Notes: generated from the sequence alone by a model not told the origin. Positions 25,984 to 34,253 are shown, counted from the stretch's first letter. The stretch is 64,000 nt of DNA from Rhodobacteraceae bacterium QY30 (GCA_002356635.1 CP023454.1:620001-684000), one strand, 5' to 3'. Program-made: numbers and translations.

Positions 25984-26894
25984 GACGACTGATCTTCGCG
26001 CAAGACCTGCTGATGCGGTTCGTTCCGGCTACCGCCGCCGACAGGGTGGTGCCGCCGACCGGCTACACCGCGATGCTGACCACGGCGACGGCGGCGGCGA
26101 TGGCCTTCCTGGCCGTCTTCGCGCTGGCGCTTTCGTTGGCCGCCGGGCGGGTGGCGGACCGCTGGTCCGATGCGCTGACGCGCGGCGCGACGATCCGCAT
26201 CTCGGCCCCCGCCGAACAGGTGGCCGCGCAGACGCAGGCGGTAATGGCGATCCTGAAAAGCACGCCCGGCGTCCTGGACGCGCGGGCCTTCAGCGTGGAC
26301 GAGACGAAGGCGCTGCTTCAGCCCTGGTTCGGGCCGGACCTGCCGGTCGACAGCCTGCCTTTGCCGCAGCTGATCGAGATCCGCGAGTCCGACGGCGGTG
26401 GGTTCGACCCCGAGGCGCTGCGCCTGCGCCTGACGGCCGAGGCGCCCGGTGCGGTGCTGGACGATCACCTGCGCTGGCGCCGGCCGCTGGCGCAGGCGGC
26501 AGAGCGACTGCGGTTGCTGGGGCTGATGTCGCTCGCCCTGATCGGCGCAGTGACGGCCGCGATGATCACCCTGGCTGCGCAAGCGGCGCTGGCGGCCAAC
26601 GGTCAGGTGCTGCGCGTGCTTCGGCTGATCGGCGCGCGCGACAGTTACATCGCCCGGGCTTTCGTGCGCCGTTACACGCTGCGCGCACTGGGAGGCGCGG
26701 CGGCGGGAACGGTGCTGGGCATGATCGCCCTCGCATTCCTTCCGGCCGCAAGCGAGGAGGGCGGATTTCTCTCCGGCGTGGGCTTCACCGGTCTAGACTG
26801 GCTGTGGCCGCTGGCGATTCCGCCGCTGGCGGCGCTGGTCGGCTTCGGGGCGACGCGACGGGCGGCATTGCGAGTCTTGCGGGACGGTGCGTAG
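25980..26894 (+). CDS. ftsX: Cell division protein FtsX (permease subunit)
   Basis: A 304-residue inner-membrane partner of FtsE. It has a cytoplasmic N-terminus, membrane helix 1 (about 31-50), a periplasmic domain of about 130 residues that would contact a hydrolase activator, then three C-terminal helices (about 180-205, 230-255, 275-295). This FtsX-like topology plus the overlap with ftsE secures the call despite low sequence conservation. The start is GTG. plsC follows 32 bases later. Confidence 0.88.
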   Translation: MRRLIFAQDLLMRFVPATAADRVVPPTGYTAMLTTATAAAMAFLAVFALALSLAAGRVADRWSDALTRGATIRISAPAEQVAAQTQAVMAILKSTPGVLDARAFSVDETKALLQPWFGPDLPVDSLPLPQLIEIRESDGGGFDPEALRLRLTAEAPGAVLDDHLRWRRPLAQAAERLRLLGLMSLALIGAVTAAMITLAAQAALAANGQVLRVLRLIGARDSYIARAFVRRYTLRALGGAAAGTVLGMIALAFLPAASEEGGFLSGVGFTGLDWLWPLAIPPLAALVGFGATRRAALRVLRDGA

Positions 26895-26926
26895 GGCGGA
26901 ACGGCAACGGGAATGGAACGGACGAC

Positions 26927-27721
26927 ATGAGACTGGCACTGCAATACATCCTGTCGGCCATCTTCATCGTTCAGATGTATCTGGCGATGTTCGTGCTGGC
27001 GGTGATCTTCACGCCCATTGCGCTGTTCCACCGTGACACGACCTTCACCGCCGTCCACGCCTTCTGCGGCTGGGTGCGGATTTCGGCGCGCTGGCTGTGC
27101 GGGCTGCGATCGGAAATCCGCGGCGAGGTGCCGGTGGACGAGGTTCTGATCGCATCCAAACACCAGAGCTTCTTCGACATCATCCTGATCTGTTCCGCCG
27201 TGCCACGGCCGAAGTTCGTGATGAAGAAGCAGCTGGTCTGGACCCCCATCGTGGGCTGGTATGCCAAGCGCATGGGCTGCGTGCCCGTCGATCGCGGCAA
27301 GCGCGGGCAGGCGATCAAGGACATGCTGGCGCGGGTGAAAAGCGGTCAGGACCTTCCGGGGCAGCTGATCATCTTCCCGCAGGGCACGCGGGTCGCGGCG
27401 GGGGCCTATCTGCCCTACAAGGTAGGCGTGGGCGCGATTTACGACGGGCTGGGGCAGGTGTGCGTTCCGGCGGCCACCAATGTCGGCGTCTTCTGGCCGC
27501 GCCACGGTATCCTTCGCAAACCCGGTCTGGCGGTGGTGGAGTTCCTGCCGCGCATCACTCCGGGCAAGACCGTTTCCGAATTCATGGCCCAGGTCGAGGC
27601 CGAAGTCGAAGGCGCCTCGAACCGGCTGATGGCCGAGGCGGGGATGGATGTGTCCGGCGCCGAGAGCGCGGCCCGGAAAAACCGGCGCGCGGGCGTGTCG
27701 GGCCGGGCGGGCCGCGCCTGA
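26927..27721 (+). CDS. plsC: 1-acyl-sn-glycerol-3-phosphate acyltransferase family protein
   Basis: A 264-residue membrane-bound lysophosphatidic acid acyltransferase that makes phosphatidic acid. An N-terminal hydrophobic helix (about 5-33) precedes the catalytic HQSFFD motif (HX4D, His79/Asp84). The glycerol-phosphate-binding FPQGTR is near residue 148, with VPAATNVGVFW later. The ATG at 26927 is chosen because the open frame upstream lies inside ftsX. As the third gene after ftsEX it links envelope division to phospholipid synthesis in one likely transcript. Confidence 0.88.
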   Translation: MRLALQYILSAIFIVQMYLAMFVLAVIFTPIALFHRDTTFTAVHAFCGWVRISARWLCGLRSEIRGEVPVDEVLIASKHQSFFDIILICSAVPRPKFVMKKQLVWTPIVGWYAKRMGCVPVDRGKRGQAIKDMLARVKSGQDLPGQLIIFPQGTRVAAGAYLPYKVGVGAIYDGLGQVCVPAATNVGVFWPRHGILRKPGLAVVEFLPRITPGKTVSEFMAQVEAEVEGASNRLMAEAGMDVSGAESAARKNRRAGVSGRAGRA

Positions 27722-27860
27722 GACGGCGTGGGGACTGGGCAGAAAACGATCGGGTGAAAACATGCGTCCCCCCGCCCGCGACGCTTGACGCTGCATCGGG
27801 TTTTGCCCAAAGCGGAAACCGTCGATCCTGATGGGATCATTCCGCCTGAAAGGAACAGCC

Positions 27861-28736
27861 ATGTCCGCCGCCACCCCCCGCATCGTCTATCTGAATGGCG
27901 ACTACCTGCCCGAAACCGAGGCCCGCGTTTCGATCTTCGACCGGGGCTTTCTGATGGCCGATGGCGTCTATGAAGTGACGAGCGTTCTGGGCGGCAAGCT
28001 TCTGGATTTCGCCGGGCATTTCGCGCGACTGAACCGGTCGCTTTCGGAACTGGACATGCCGCCCCTGCCGATGACCGAGGCCGAGCTTCTGGCGATCCAC
28101 CGCGCGCTGGTGGAAAAGAACGCCATTACCGACGGCATGGTCTATCTTCAGGTCACGCGCGGCAATCCGGGCGACCGCAGCTTTGAATTCCCCGATCCGG
28201 CCACGCCGCTGACGGTGGTGCTGTTCACCCAGTCGAAACCGGGCCTTGCCGACAATCCGCAGGCGAAAACCGGGCTTCGCGTCATCTCGATCCCGGATAT
28301 CCGCTGGCACCGCCGCGACATCAAGACGGTGCAGCTGCTGTATCCGTCGATGGGCAAGATGATGGCCAAGAAGGCCGGCGTGGATGACGCCTGGTTCGTC
28401 GAGGATGGGTTCGTCACCGAAGGCACATCGAACAACGCCTATATCGTCAAGGGTGGCAAGATCATCACCCGCCACCTGACGAACGACATCCTGCACGGCA
28501 TCACCCGCGCCGCCGTGCTGCGCTTTGCCCGCGAGGCGCAGATGGAAATTGAGGAACGGGCCTTCACCCTGGATGAGGCCAAGGCGGCGGATGAAGCCTT
28601 CATCACCTCGGCTTCGGCCTTTGTCCTGCCGGTGGTGGAAATCGACGGCGCGGCGATCGGCACGGGCGAACCGGGGCGCGTCGTGCCGCGCCTGCGCGAG
28701 ATCTATCTTGAGGAAAGCCGCAAGTCGGCGGTCTGA
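27861..28736 (+). CDS. D-amino-acid transaminase-like fold-type IV aminotransferase
   Basis: A 291-residue class IV PLP aminotransferase. Visible features are GDYLPETEARVSIFDRGF at the N-terminus, the PLP lysine Lys155 in RRDIKTVQLL, and Glu187 in VTEGTSNNAY that contacts the cofactor nitrogen. The DIK-x-LL context resembles D-amino-acid transaminase more than branched-chain aminotransferases, although 4-amino-4-deoxychorismate lyase relatives share it. AAAGGAA precedes the ATG at about nine bases. It may supply D-Ala/D-Glu for peptidoglycan. A strong terminator follows. Confidence 0.82.
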   Translation: MSAATPRIVYLNGDYLPETEARVSIFDRGFLMADGVYEVTSVLGGKLLDFAGHFARLNRSLSELDMPPLPMTEAELLAIHRALVEKNAITDGMVYLQVTRGNPGDRSFEFPDPATPLTVVLFTQSKPGLADNPQAKTGLRVISIPDIRWHRRDIKTVQLLYPSMGKMMAKKAGVDDAWFVEDGFVTEGTSNNAYIVKGGKIITRHLTNDILHGITRAAVLRFAREAQMEIEERAFTLDEAKAADEAFITSASAFVLPVVEIDGAAIGTGEPGRVVPRLREIYLEESRKSAV

Positions 28737-28759
28737 TCCGCGCCACGTCTGAAAAAGAA

Positions 28760-28786
28760 GGGGAGCCCGCGGGCTCCCCTTTTTTG
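28760..28786. terminator. Bidirectional terminator between dat-like gene and leuA
   Basis: GGGGAGCCC-GC-GGGCTCCCC (28760-28779) is a perfect 20-base palindrome. It is followed by six T on the plus strand and preceded by an A/G-rich run (AAAAAGAA), which reads as U-rich on the minus strand. It separates two convergent genes and should stop transcription from both. Confidence 0.85.
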
Positions 28787-28790
28787 TTTC

Positions 28791-30380
28791 TCAGGGCGAT
28801 GTGGTGTAGCTCACGCCCTTTACATCGGCATCGGGGGCGGTCTTTTCGCGCCGCACCCGCAGGCGGTTCAGCGCGCCGATATAGGCGCGGACGGACGCCA
28901 CGACAGTATCGGTGTCCGCCGACTGGCCCGTGGCGATGCGGCCCTGTTCCTCGACCCTGACCGATACGGTCGCCTGCGCGTCGGTCCCTTCGGTCACGGC
29001 ATGGACCTGATACAGCTGCAGGGTCGCTTCATGCGGGAACAGCGCGTTCACCGCGTTGAAGGCCGCATCGACGGGGCCATCGCCGGTGGTGTTGACCGAT
29101 TTCTCCTCGGCGCCCACCACCATCGTCATCTCGGCGCTGGAGGGTCCAGTGCCGCAGACCACGCGCAGCGATTTCAGTTGCAGGTAATCGCTGTCGGTAT
29201 TGGCCGCCGAATCCTGCAAAAGCGCCAGGATATCGTCATCGTGGACTTCCTTCTTGCGGTCGGCCAGCGCCTTGAACCGCACGAACAGGTCGTTGAGCTG
29301 GTTTTCCGCCATCTCGAAGCCCAGTTCATCCAGCTTTGCCCGCAACGCGGCGCGGCCCGAATGCTTGCCCATCGCGATGTTCTTGGCATGCAGCCCGATG
29401 TGTTCGGGGCGCATGATTTCAAACGTCTCGACGTTCTTCAGCACACCATCCTGATGAATGCCGGATTCGTGCAGGAAGGCGTTCTTGCCGACGATGGCCT
29501 TGTTGAACTGCACCGGGAAGCCCGAGACGGTGGACACGCGCCGCGACAGGTTCATGATCTTGGTCGTGTCGATGCCGGTGCGGTAGGGCATGATGTCGTT
29601 GCGGACCTTCAGCGCCATCACCACTTCTTCCAGCGCCGCGTTGCCCGCCCGTTCGCCCAGACCGTTGATCGTGCATTCGATCTGGCGCGCGCCTGCTTCC
29701 GCCGCTGCCAGGCTGTTGGCCGTCGCCATGCCCAGGTCGTTGTGGCAGTGGGTCGAGAAGATGACCGTATCGGCGCCCGGAACCCGTTCCAGCAGCATGC
29801 GGATCAGGTCCGCGCTTTCGCGCGGTGCCGTGTAGCCGACGGTATCGGGGATGTTGATGGTCGTGGCCCCCGCCTTGATGGCGATTTCCACGACGCGGCA
29901 CAGGTAGTCATGTTCGGTGCGCGTCGCATCCATCGCCGACCACTGCACGTTGTCGCACAGGTTGCGGGCATGGGTCACGGTATCGTGGATCAGCGCGGCC
30001 ATCTGGTCCATGTCCAGATTGGGGATCGCGCGATGCAGCGGCGAGGTGCCGATGAAGGTGTGGATGCGCGGGCTTCTGGCATGCCGCACGGCTTCCCAGC
30101 AGCGGTCGATATCCTTGAAGTTGGCGCGGCTCAGCCCGCAGATGGTCGAGTTGACCGAGCGTTTGGCGATTTCGCTGACGGCGTTGAAATCCCCTTCCGA
30201 GGCGATGGGGAAGCCCGCCTCGATGATGTCGACGCCCATTTCGTCCAGGAGGCCGGCGATTTCCAGCTTTTCGTCATGGGTCATCGTCGCGCCGGGCGAC
30301 TGTTCACCATCGCGCAGCGTGGTGTCGAAGATCAGGACGCGCGGCTGGTCTGCCTGCGCAATTTTCTGTTGGGTCGTCAT
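28791..30380 (-). CDS. leuA: 2-isopropylmalate synthase
   Basis: A 529-residue enzyme condensing acetyl-CoA with 2-oxoisovalerate, the first committed step of leucine synthesis. The catalytic TIM barrel starts with FDTTLRDGEQSPG (about 18-30). The metal-binding HCHNDLG lies near residue 210, GLGERAGNAALEE near 245 and FLHESGIHQDG near 310. A C-terminal leucine-feedback (LeuA dimer) domain covers about 400-520. GGTGAG lies about nine bases before the ATG. Expression is probably attenuated through the leader peptide just upstream. Confidence 0.95.
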   Translation of the reverse strand: MTTQQKIAQADQPRVLIFDTTLRDGEQSPGATMTHDEKLEIAGLLDEMGVDIIEAGFPIASEGDFNAVSEIAKRSVNSTICGLSRANFKDIDRCWEAVRHARSPRIHTFIGTSPLHRAIPNLDMDQMAALIHDTVTHARNLCDNVQWSAMDATRTEHDYLCRVVEIAIKAGATTINIPDTVGYTAPRESADLIRMLLERVPGADTVIFSTHCHNDLGMATANSLAAAEAGARQIECTINGLGERAGNAALEEVVMALKVRNDIMPYRTGIDTTKIMNLSRRVSTVSGFPVQFNKAIVGKNAFLHESGIHQDGVLKNVETFEIMRPEHIGLHAKNIAMGKHSGRAALRAKLDELGFEMAENQLNDLFVRFKALADRKKEVHDDDILALLQDSAANTDSDYLQLKSLRVVCGTGPSSAEMTMVVGAEEKSVNTTGDGPVDAAFNAVNALFPHEATLQLYQVHAVTEGTDAQATVSVRVEEQGRIATGQSADTDTVVASVRAYIGALNRLRVRREKTAPDADVKGVSYTTSP

Positions 30381-30429
30381 GCTATGTCTCTCACCATGTC
30401 CTTGAGCCTTGTCAGTTCGGCGCTGATCA

Positions 30430-30465
30430 CCTCTGAGCGGTCGCGCCGGAAGGCACGCTCAGAGG
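30430..30465 (-). promoter_or_regulatory. Attenuator-type hairpin overlapping the leuL stop codon
   Basis: On the transcript strand CCTCTGAGCG (30465-30456) and CGCTCAGAGG (30439-30430) form a perfect 10-bp stem with a 16-base loop; the 5' arm contains the TGA of the leader peptide. CGGCGC in the loop (30448-30443) is complementary to GCGCCG just downstream (30423-30418), giving a mutually exclusive helix. There is no U-run, so control may act on leuA translation or through Rho rather than an intrinsic terminator. Confidence 0.65.
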
Positions 30466-30551
30466 CGGCTAAGGAGAAGAAGCAGACCACGGGCGACCGC
30501 GCCGCGAAAATTCGCAGCGACTGCAGCAGGAATGGGCCGGGTCCGGGTCAT
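30459..30551 (-). CDS. leuL: leu leader peptide (attenuation)
   Basis: A 30-codon reading frame begins 171 bases before leuA on the same strand. Its codons 23-27 are CTG CTT CTT CTC CTT, five leucines in a row, then Ser-Arg-Leu-stop. Such a run just before a stable hairpin is the hallmark of leucine-sensing attenuation. The use of CTT, uncommon in GC-rich genomes, would sharpen stalling. There is no Shine-Dalgarno. An in-frame TAG lies 12 bases upstream, and a TATAGT -10 lies nine bases before the ATG, so the leader mRNA may begin at the ATG itself. Confidence 0.82.
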   Translation of the reverse strand: MTRTRPIPAAVAANFRGAVARGLLLLLSRL

Positions 30552-30559
30552 GGGCCGCG

Positions 30560-30588
30560 ACTATAGGCAGCGGCGCGGAAAGGAAAAG
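30560..30588 (-). promoter_or_regulatory. Probable leuL-leuA promoter
   Basis: On the minus strand TATAGT (30565-30560) is a good -10 hexamer, with a weak CTTTTC at 17-bp spacing (30588-30583) as -35. Transcription would start at or within two bases of the leuL ATG (30551). Confidence 0.45.
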
Positions 30589-30725
30589 CGGAAAAAGCGG
30601 CCGCAAGGCCGTTTTGCGGCAATTCGGCCATAGGTCGGCGCGGAAGCCGCGGACCGTTTTGACGCGACCGGGCGAGGGATTTATCCTGCCCCAGGATTGG
30701 CGGTCAGGCAGCAAGGGGCAGGCGG

Positions 30726-31805
30726 GTGGCGAACGGACCAGATCCCTATTCCGGCCTGCCACCGGCGGCGCTGTGGCGAACGGCCGTGGCGGGGACGGGG
30801 ATCTTCGGTCTGTCGGATCTTTGGCGGTCGCGCTGGGCGCTGCCCGGGGATGCGCGCTTCGCCACCTTCGGTTCCTGCTTTGCGCAGCACATCAGCCGGG
30901 CCCTCACGGCGCGCGGGCTGACTTGGGTCGATGCCGAACCGGCGCCGGGGCGCTGCCCGCCCGATCTGGCGCGGCGCTTCGGCTATGGTGTCTTTTCGGC
31001 CCGGACCGGCAATATCTACACCGCCGCGCAGCTTCTGTGTCATGCGCGGCTGGCGGCAGGTCTGGCTGACCCCGACGTTATCGAGACCTGGGACGACCGA
31101 GACCGCCACTACGATTCGCTGCGTCCCGCGATCGAGCCGGAGGGCTTCGCCACAGCGGAGGAAGCGCGGCTGTCGCGGCGTTCGGCGGTGCGGGCCTTTG
31201 CGCGGGCAGTGCGGCTGGCGGATGTCCTGGTCTTCACGCTGGGCCTGACCGAGGGCTGGCATTCGGCCGCGACGGGCCAACCCTACGCGATGTGTCCGGG
31301 GACCGTGGCGGGCCGGTTCGATCCCGACCGCCATCACTTCCGGAATGCGGGCTATCAGCAGGTGCGTGCGGCGTTGGAAGAGGCAATCGGCCTGTTGCGC
31401 GGCCTGAATCCGGGCCTGCGGGTGATCCTCACGGTGTCGCCGGTGCCGCTGACGGCGACGGCATCGGGACAGCATGTTCTGGTGGCGACCGGCTGGTCCA
31501 AGGCCACGCTACGCGCGGTCGCGGGGGATCTGGCAGCCAGCGATCCGGGCATCGACTATTTCCCGTCGTACGAGATCATCACGGGCGCACCGGCGCGGTC
31601 GATGTTCTTTGATCCGAACCTGCGGACCGTGGCCGAGCCGGGGGTCGATCTGGTGATGCGGCATTTCTTCGCCGGTCTCGACCTGTCGGCCCCGGCCGCG
31701 CATGGCGGGGCCGCAACCCGCCCCGACAGCGCGCTGGAGGCAGCGATGGCCGCCGAGGATCTGGTCTGCGAGGAAGAGGTTCTGGGAGGGATGGCGGGTG
31801 GCTGA
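30726..31805 (+). CDS. GSCFA-domain protein
   Basis: About 359 residues of the GSCFA family, named for its conserved motif seen here as FGSCFAQHI near residue 48. Other family blocks are GNIYTAAQL, FTLGLTEGW near residue 178, LTVSPVPLTAT and YFPSYEII. GSCFA proteins resemble SGNH/GDSL esterases, and their Ser/His pair is plausibly here, but the substrate is undefined. The GTG start follows a GGGCAGGCGG purine-rich stretch. It overlaps the next gene, an SGNH-like protein, by eight bases, so the two probably act together. No signal peptide is evident. Confidence 0.82.
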   Translation: MANGPDPYSGLPPAALWRTAVAGTGIFGLSDLWRSRWALPGDARFATFGSCFAQHISRALTARGLTWVDAEPAPGRCPPDLARRFGYGVFSARTGNIYTAAQLLCHARLAAGLADPDVIETWDDRDRHYDSLRPAIEPEGFATAEEARLSRRSAVRAFARAVRLADVLVFTLGLTEGWHSAATGQPYAMCPGTVAGRFDPDRHHFRNAGYQQVRAALEEAIGLLRGLNPGLRVILTVSPVPLTATASGQHVLVATGWSKATLRAVAGDLAASDPGIDYFPSYEIITGAPARSMFFDPNLRTVAEPGVDLVMRHFFAGLDLSAPAAHGGAATRPDSALEAAMAAEDLVCEEEVLGGMAGG

Positions 31806-32526
31806 CGGCGCGCCGGAGCTTGTGCCGGAACTGGTCCCGGACCTGATGATCCTGGGCGACAGCCACGCGGTGGCCTTGCAGGTGGGCTGCGTGGCGCATG
31901 GGATCGTGCCCGCGGTCTTGTCGTTTTCGGGAAACCTCTGGCATCATGGCCATGTCGCGCTGCATCGGCGGACGGGCATCCATGTGCGGGGGCGGGCCTG
32001 GCACGCCCGCGTCACCGATCTGGGGCGCGCCCTCGGACGGGCGAATGTGCTGTCTGCCGAGGTGCCGGTGCTGGCCTGTTTCGGTTTTCACCTGGGCCGC
32101 ATTGTGCCGGCCTTCGGCTACAACGGCCATCAGTCGGACCCGGCGCTGTTTCTGGCCGACCCCGAGTCAGGTTTCGCATCGTCCGCGCTGGTGCGGGCCT
32201 ACGCCGAGGCCATGCGCGCCGGACAGTTGCGGCTGCTGGCGCAACTGTCGCGCCGGGTGCCCACGCTGGCCGTCGTGCCGCCCGCGATCTACCCGGCCGG
32301 GAATTACCCGGCCTTTGTCGCGGCGATCAAGGAACGGATCCGCGCCCTCGGGGTGCCGCTGGTGGATCCTTCAGCCGAGCTGTTTCCCGGTGCGGCGATG
32401 TTGCCTCAGGCCCTGCGGTCCGATGACGGGGTGCATGGCAACGCGGCCTATGGCCAGGCGGCCATCGGCATGATGATCGAGCGCGGGCTGATCCGTCGCC
32501 GGACCGGGGCCGAGCCTCGCGCCTAG
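31798..32526 (+). CDS. SGNH-hydrolase-like protein paired with GSCFA
   Basis: A 242-residue protein with an N-terminal LMILGDSHAVAL motif matching block I of SGNH/GDSL hydrolases (nucleophile Ser). Near the C-terminus, DDGVHGNAAYGQAA matches block V, with catalytic Asp and His. The GTG at 31798 is preferred because GGGAGGG lies at 31785-31791 and the overlap with the GSCFA stop is then eight bases. Its own stop codon shares a CTAG tetranucleotide with the convergent MORN gene. A role in acyl-group removal from a glycan is a guess from the fold. Confidence 0.72.
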   Translation: MADGAPELVPELVPDLMILGDSHAVALQVGCVAHGIVPAVLSFSGNLWHHGHVALHRRTGIHVRGRAWHARVTDLGRALGRANVLSAEVPVLACFGFHLGRIVPAFGYNGHQSDPALFLADPESGFASSALVRAYAEAMRAGQLRLLAQLSRRVPTLAVVPPAIYPAGNYPAFVAAIKERIRALGVPLVDPSAELFPGAAMLPQALRSDDGVHGNAAYGQAAIGMMIERGLIRRRTGAEPRA

Positions 32527-34025
32527 TTGCCGGTGTTGGTCGGGGTGGCGGTGGTGGCCGGCTGGCCCGCTCCGGTGGATGCGCCGGCGCCGGTTCCAGC
32601 CTCGGGTGCGGGGGCGGGCGGGTTTGCCGTCAGCGTGCCATCGGCCCAGTTGCCTTCCGCGACCTCTCCGGTGGCGTAGCGCATCGTGCCTTGGCCCTGG
32701 CGCTTGCCCGCGACGAAGTTGCCTTCGTAGACATCGCCGTTCGGATAGGTCGCCACCCCCGCGCCGTCGATCTCGCCCTTCTTCCAGCCGCCCTTGTAGC
32801 GGAAGCCGTCCGGCATGACGATTTCGCCGGTGCCTTCGCGCAGGCCGTTGACGAATCCGCCGGTGTAGACGGTGCCATCGGCATAGACGGCGCGGCCCTG
32901 GCCCTCGCGCACGCCGCGCTTCCAGTCCCCTTCGTAGACGTAGCCATCGGGGTAGGTCATCTTGCCCTTGCCCTCCAGCTTGCCGCCGACGAATTCCCCG
33001 TCATAGATCAGCCCCGAGGCATAGCGGGCGATGCCCTTGCCCTCGATCACGCCGGCCTTCCACGGTCCTTCGTAGGTCGAGCCGTCCTTGTAGGTGATCT
33101 TGCCCTGGCCCTCGGCCAGGTTGTTGACGAAGCTACCCACATAGACCGAGCCGTCGGGATAGGTGACGGTGCCCTTGCCCTCGATCCGGCCGGCCTTCCA
33201 GTCACCTTCGTAGCGATAGCCGTCCTTGCCGGTGAACAGGCCCTTGCCGTCGCGCAAATCGGCCTTGAAGCTGCCGTCGTAGACGTCGCCATTGGCGTAG
33301 CGGGCGATGCCCTGACCTTCGCGCTTGCCGTTCACGAAGCTGCCTTCGTAGACATCGCCGTTGGCCTGGGTCAGCTTGCCCTGGCCGTTGATCTCGCCTT
33401 CCTTCCACTGGCCGATGTAGGTCAGGCCATCGGGCAGGGTCAGCGTACCCGTCCCGGCGCGCAGGCCATGAACCATGCTGCCGTCATAGGTGGATCCGTC
33501 GGGGTAGGTGATCTTGCCTTTCCCCTCCTTGACGCCCATCACCCAGTCGCCTTCGTAGCGGTAGCCATCGGGGCTGGTCATCACGCCTTTGCCGTTGTGC
33601 AGCGCCTTGGTGAAGTGTCCGGCATAGACCGTGCCGTTGGCGTATCGAGCCGTTCCCTCGCCCTCGATCTCGCCGTTCTTCCAGTCGCCCTCATAGGTCG
33701 AGCCATCGGCATAGGTGATCTTGCCCTTGCCGTCGGGCTTGCCCTTGACGAAGCTGCCTTCGTAGACCGACCCGTTCGGGAACCGCGCCTTCCCCTGTCC
33801 CAGGATTTCCCCCGCGACCCAGTCGCCGGTGTATTCATATCCGTTGGGCAGGCGATAGGTGCCGCGGCCGTGCTGGCGTCCGTCCTTGAAGGTGCCCTCG
33901 TAGACGCCGCCATCGGCGTAGTCCTTCTTGATGACCTCCTGCGCGGCCGCGCTGCCCGCCGTGACCGCCAGCACCAGAAGCGCCGCCGCCGCGCGCCGCG
34001 TTGCCTTGCCACCGTAACCGCTCAT
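32523..34025 (-). CDS. Exported MORN-repeat protein, 18 full repeats
   Basis: 500 residues. A Sec signal peptide (cleavage after about residue 28, SAAA) is followed by 18 complete 23-residue MORN repeats and a partial one (about residues 40-465), then a Pro/Ala/Thr/Gly-rich tail. Each repeat follows Y-x-G-x-[FW]-x4-G-x-G-x6-[DN]-G without a single length change. MORN arrays form elongated beta hairpins that bind lipids or proteins; in bacteria the role is mostly unknown. Phe and Trp alternate at the fifth position, betraying growth by a two-repeat unit. Convergent with the SGNH gene. Confidence 0.9.
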   Translation of the reverse strand: MSGYGGKATRRAAAALLVLAVTAGSAAAQEVIKKDYADGGVYEGTFKDGRQHGRGTYRLPNGYEYTGDWVAGEILGQGKARFPNGSVYEGSFVKGKPDGKGKITYADGSTYEGDWKNGEIEGEGTARYANGTVYAGHFTKALHNGKGVMTSPDGYRYEGDWVMGVKEGKGKITYPDGSTYDGSMVHGLRAGTGTLTLPDGLTYIGQWKEGEINGQGKLTQANGDVYEGSFVNGKREGQGIARYANGDVYDGSFKADLRDGKGLFTGKDGYRYEGDWKAGRIEGKGTVTYPDGSVYVGSFVNNLAEGQGKITYKDGSTYEGPWKAGVIEGKGIARYASGLIYDGEFVGGKLEGKGKMTYPDGYVYEGDWKRGVREGQGRAVYADGTVYTGGFVNGLREGTGEIVMPDGFRYKGGWKKGEIDGAGVATYPNGDVYEGNFVAGKRQGQGTMRYATGEVAEGNWADGTLTANPPAPAPEAGTGAGASTGAGQPATTATPTNTGN

Positions 34026-34253
34026 GCCCGCACCCGATTCCTGTCACCCGCCGCCCGGCCGCCACGCTGCGTGGCATCGCTTCGGGGGCGGAATATCCGC
34101 GACGGAGCCTAAAGGGCAGGCGCTTCGGTGACAAGCGCCCGGACCGGAAGCGCCCCTCAACTCCGGGCGAGGCTTCGGGTGACGTCGGCGCTTTTCCCGG
34201 GCGGGCAAGCCGTCTACACAAAGGGGGACGCCTGCCACATCAAGGATTGCCCG
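34026..34253. other. Divergent intergenic region between MORN gene and nadE
   Basis: No gene seen in these 228 bases. It contains a GGCGCTT/AAGCGCC hairpin (34119-34125 with 34133-34139) and the nadE ribosome site AAGGA (34242-34246). No confident -35/-10 pair was found for either gene. Confidence 0.4.

Noticed and set aside
29001-30566. Long plus-strand frame antisense to leuA
   Set aside because: The minus strand is unmistakable LeuA; the plus frame has no motif or ribosome site.
32523-34025. MORN repeats as a DNA minisatellite or recombination hotspot
   Set aside because: The units are diverged at the sequence level and kept in frame, fitting an old protein repeat rather than a recent DNA repeat.
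34119-34139. GGCGCTT/AAGCGCC hairpin as a terminator or regulatory RNA
   Set aside because: A 7-bp stem without a U-run between two divergent genes; nothing needs terminating there.
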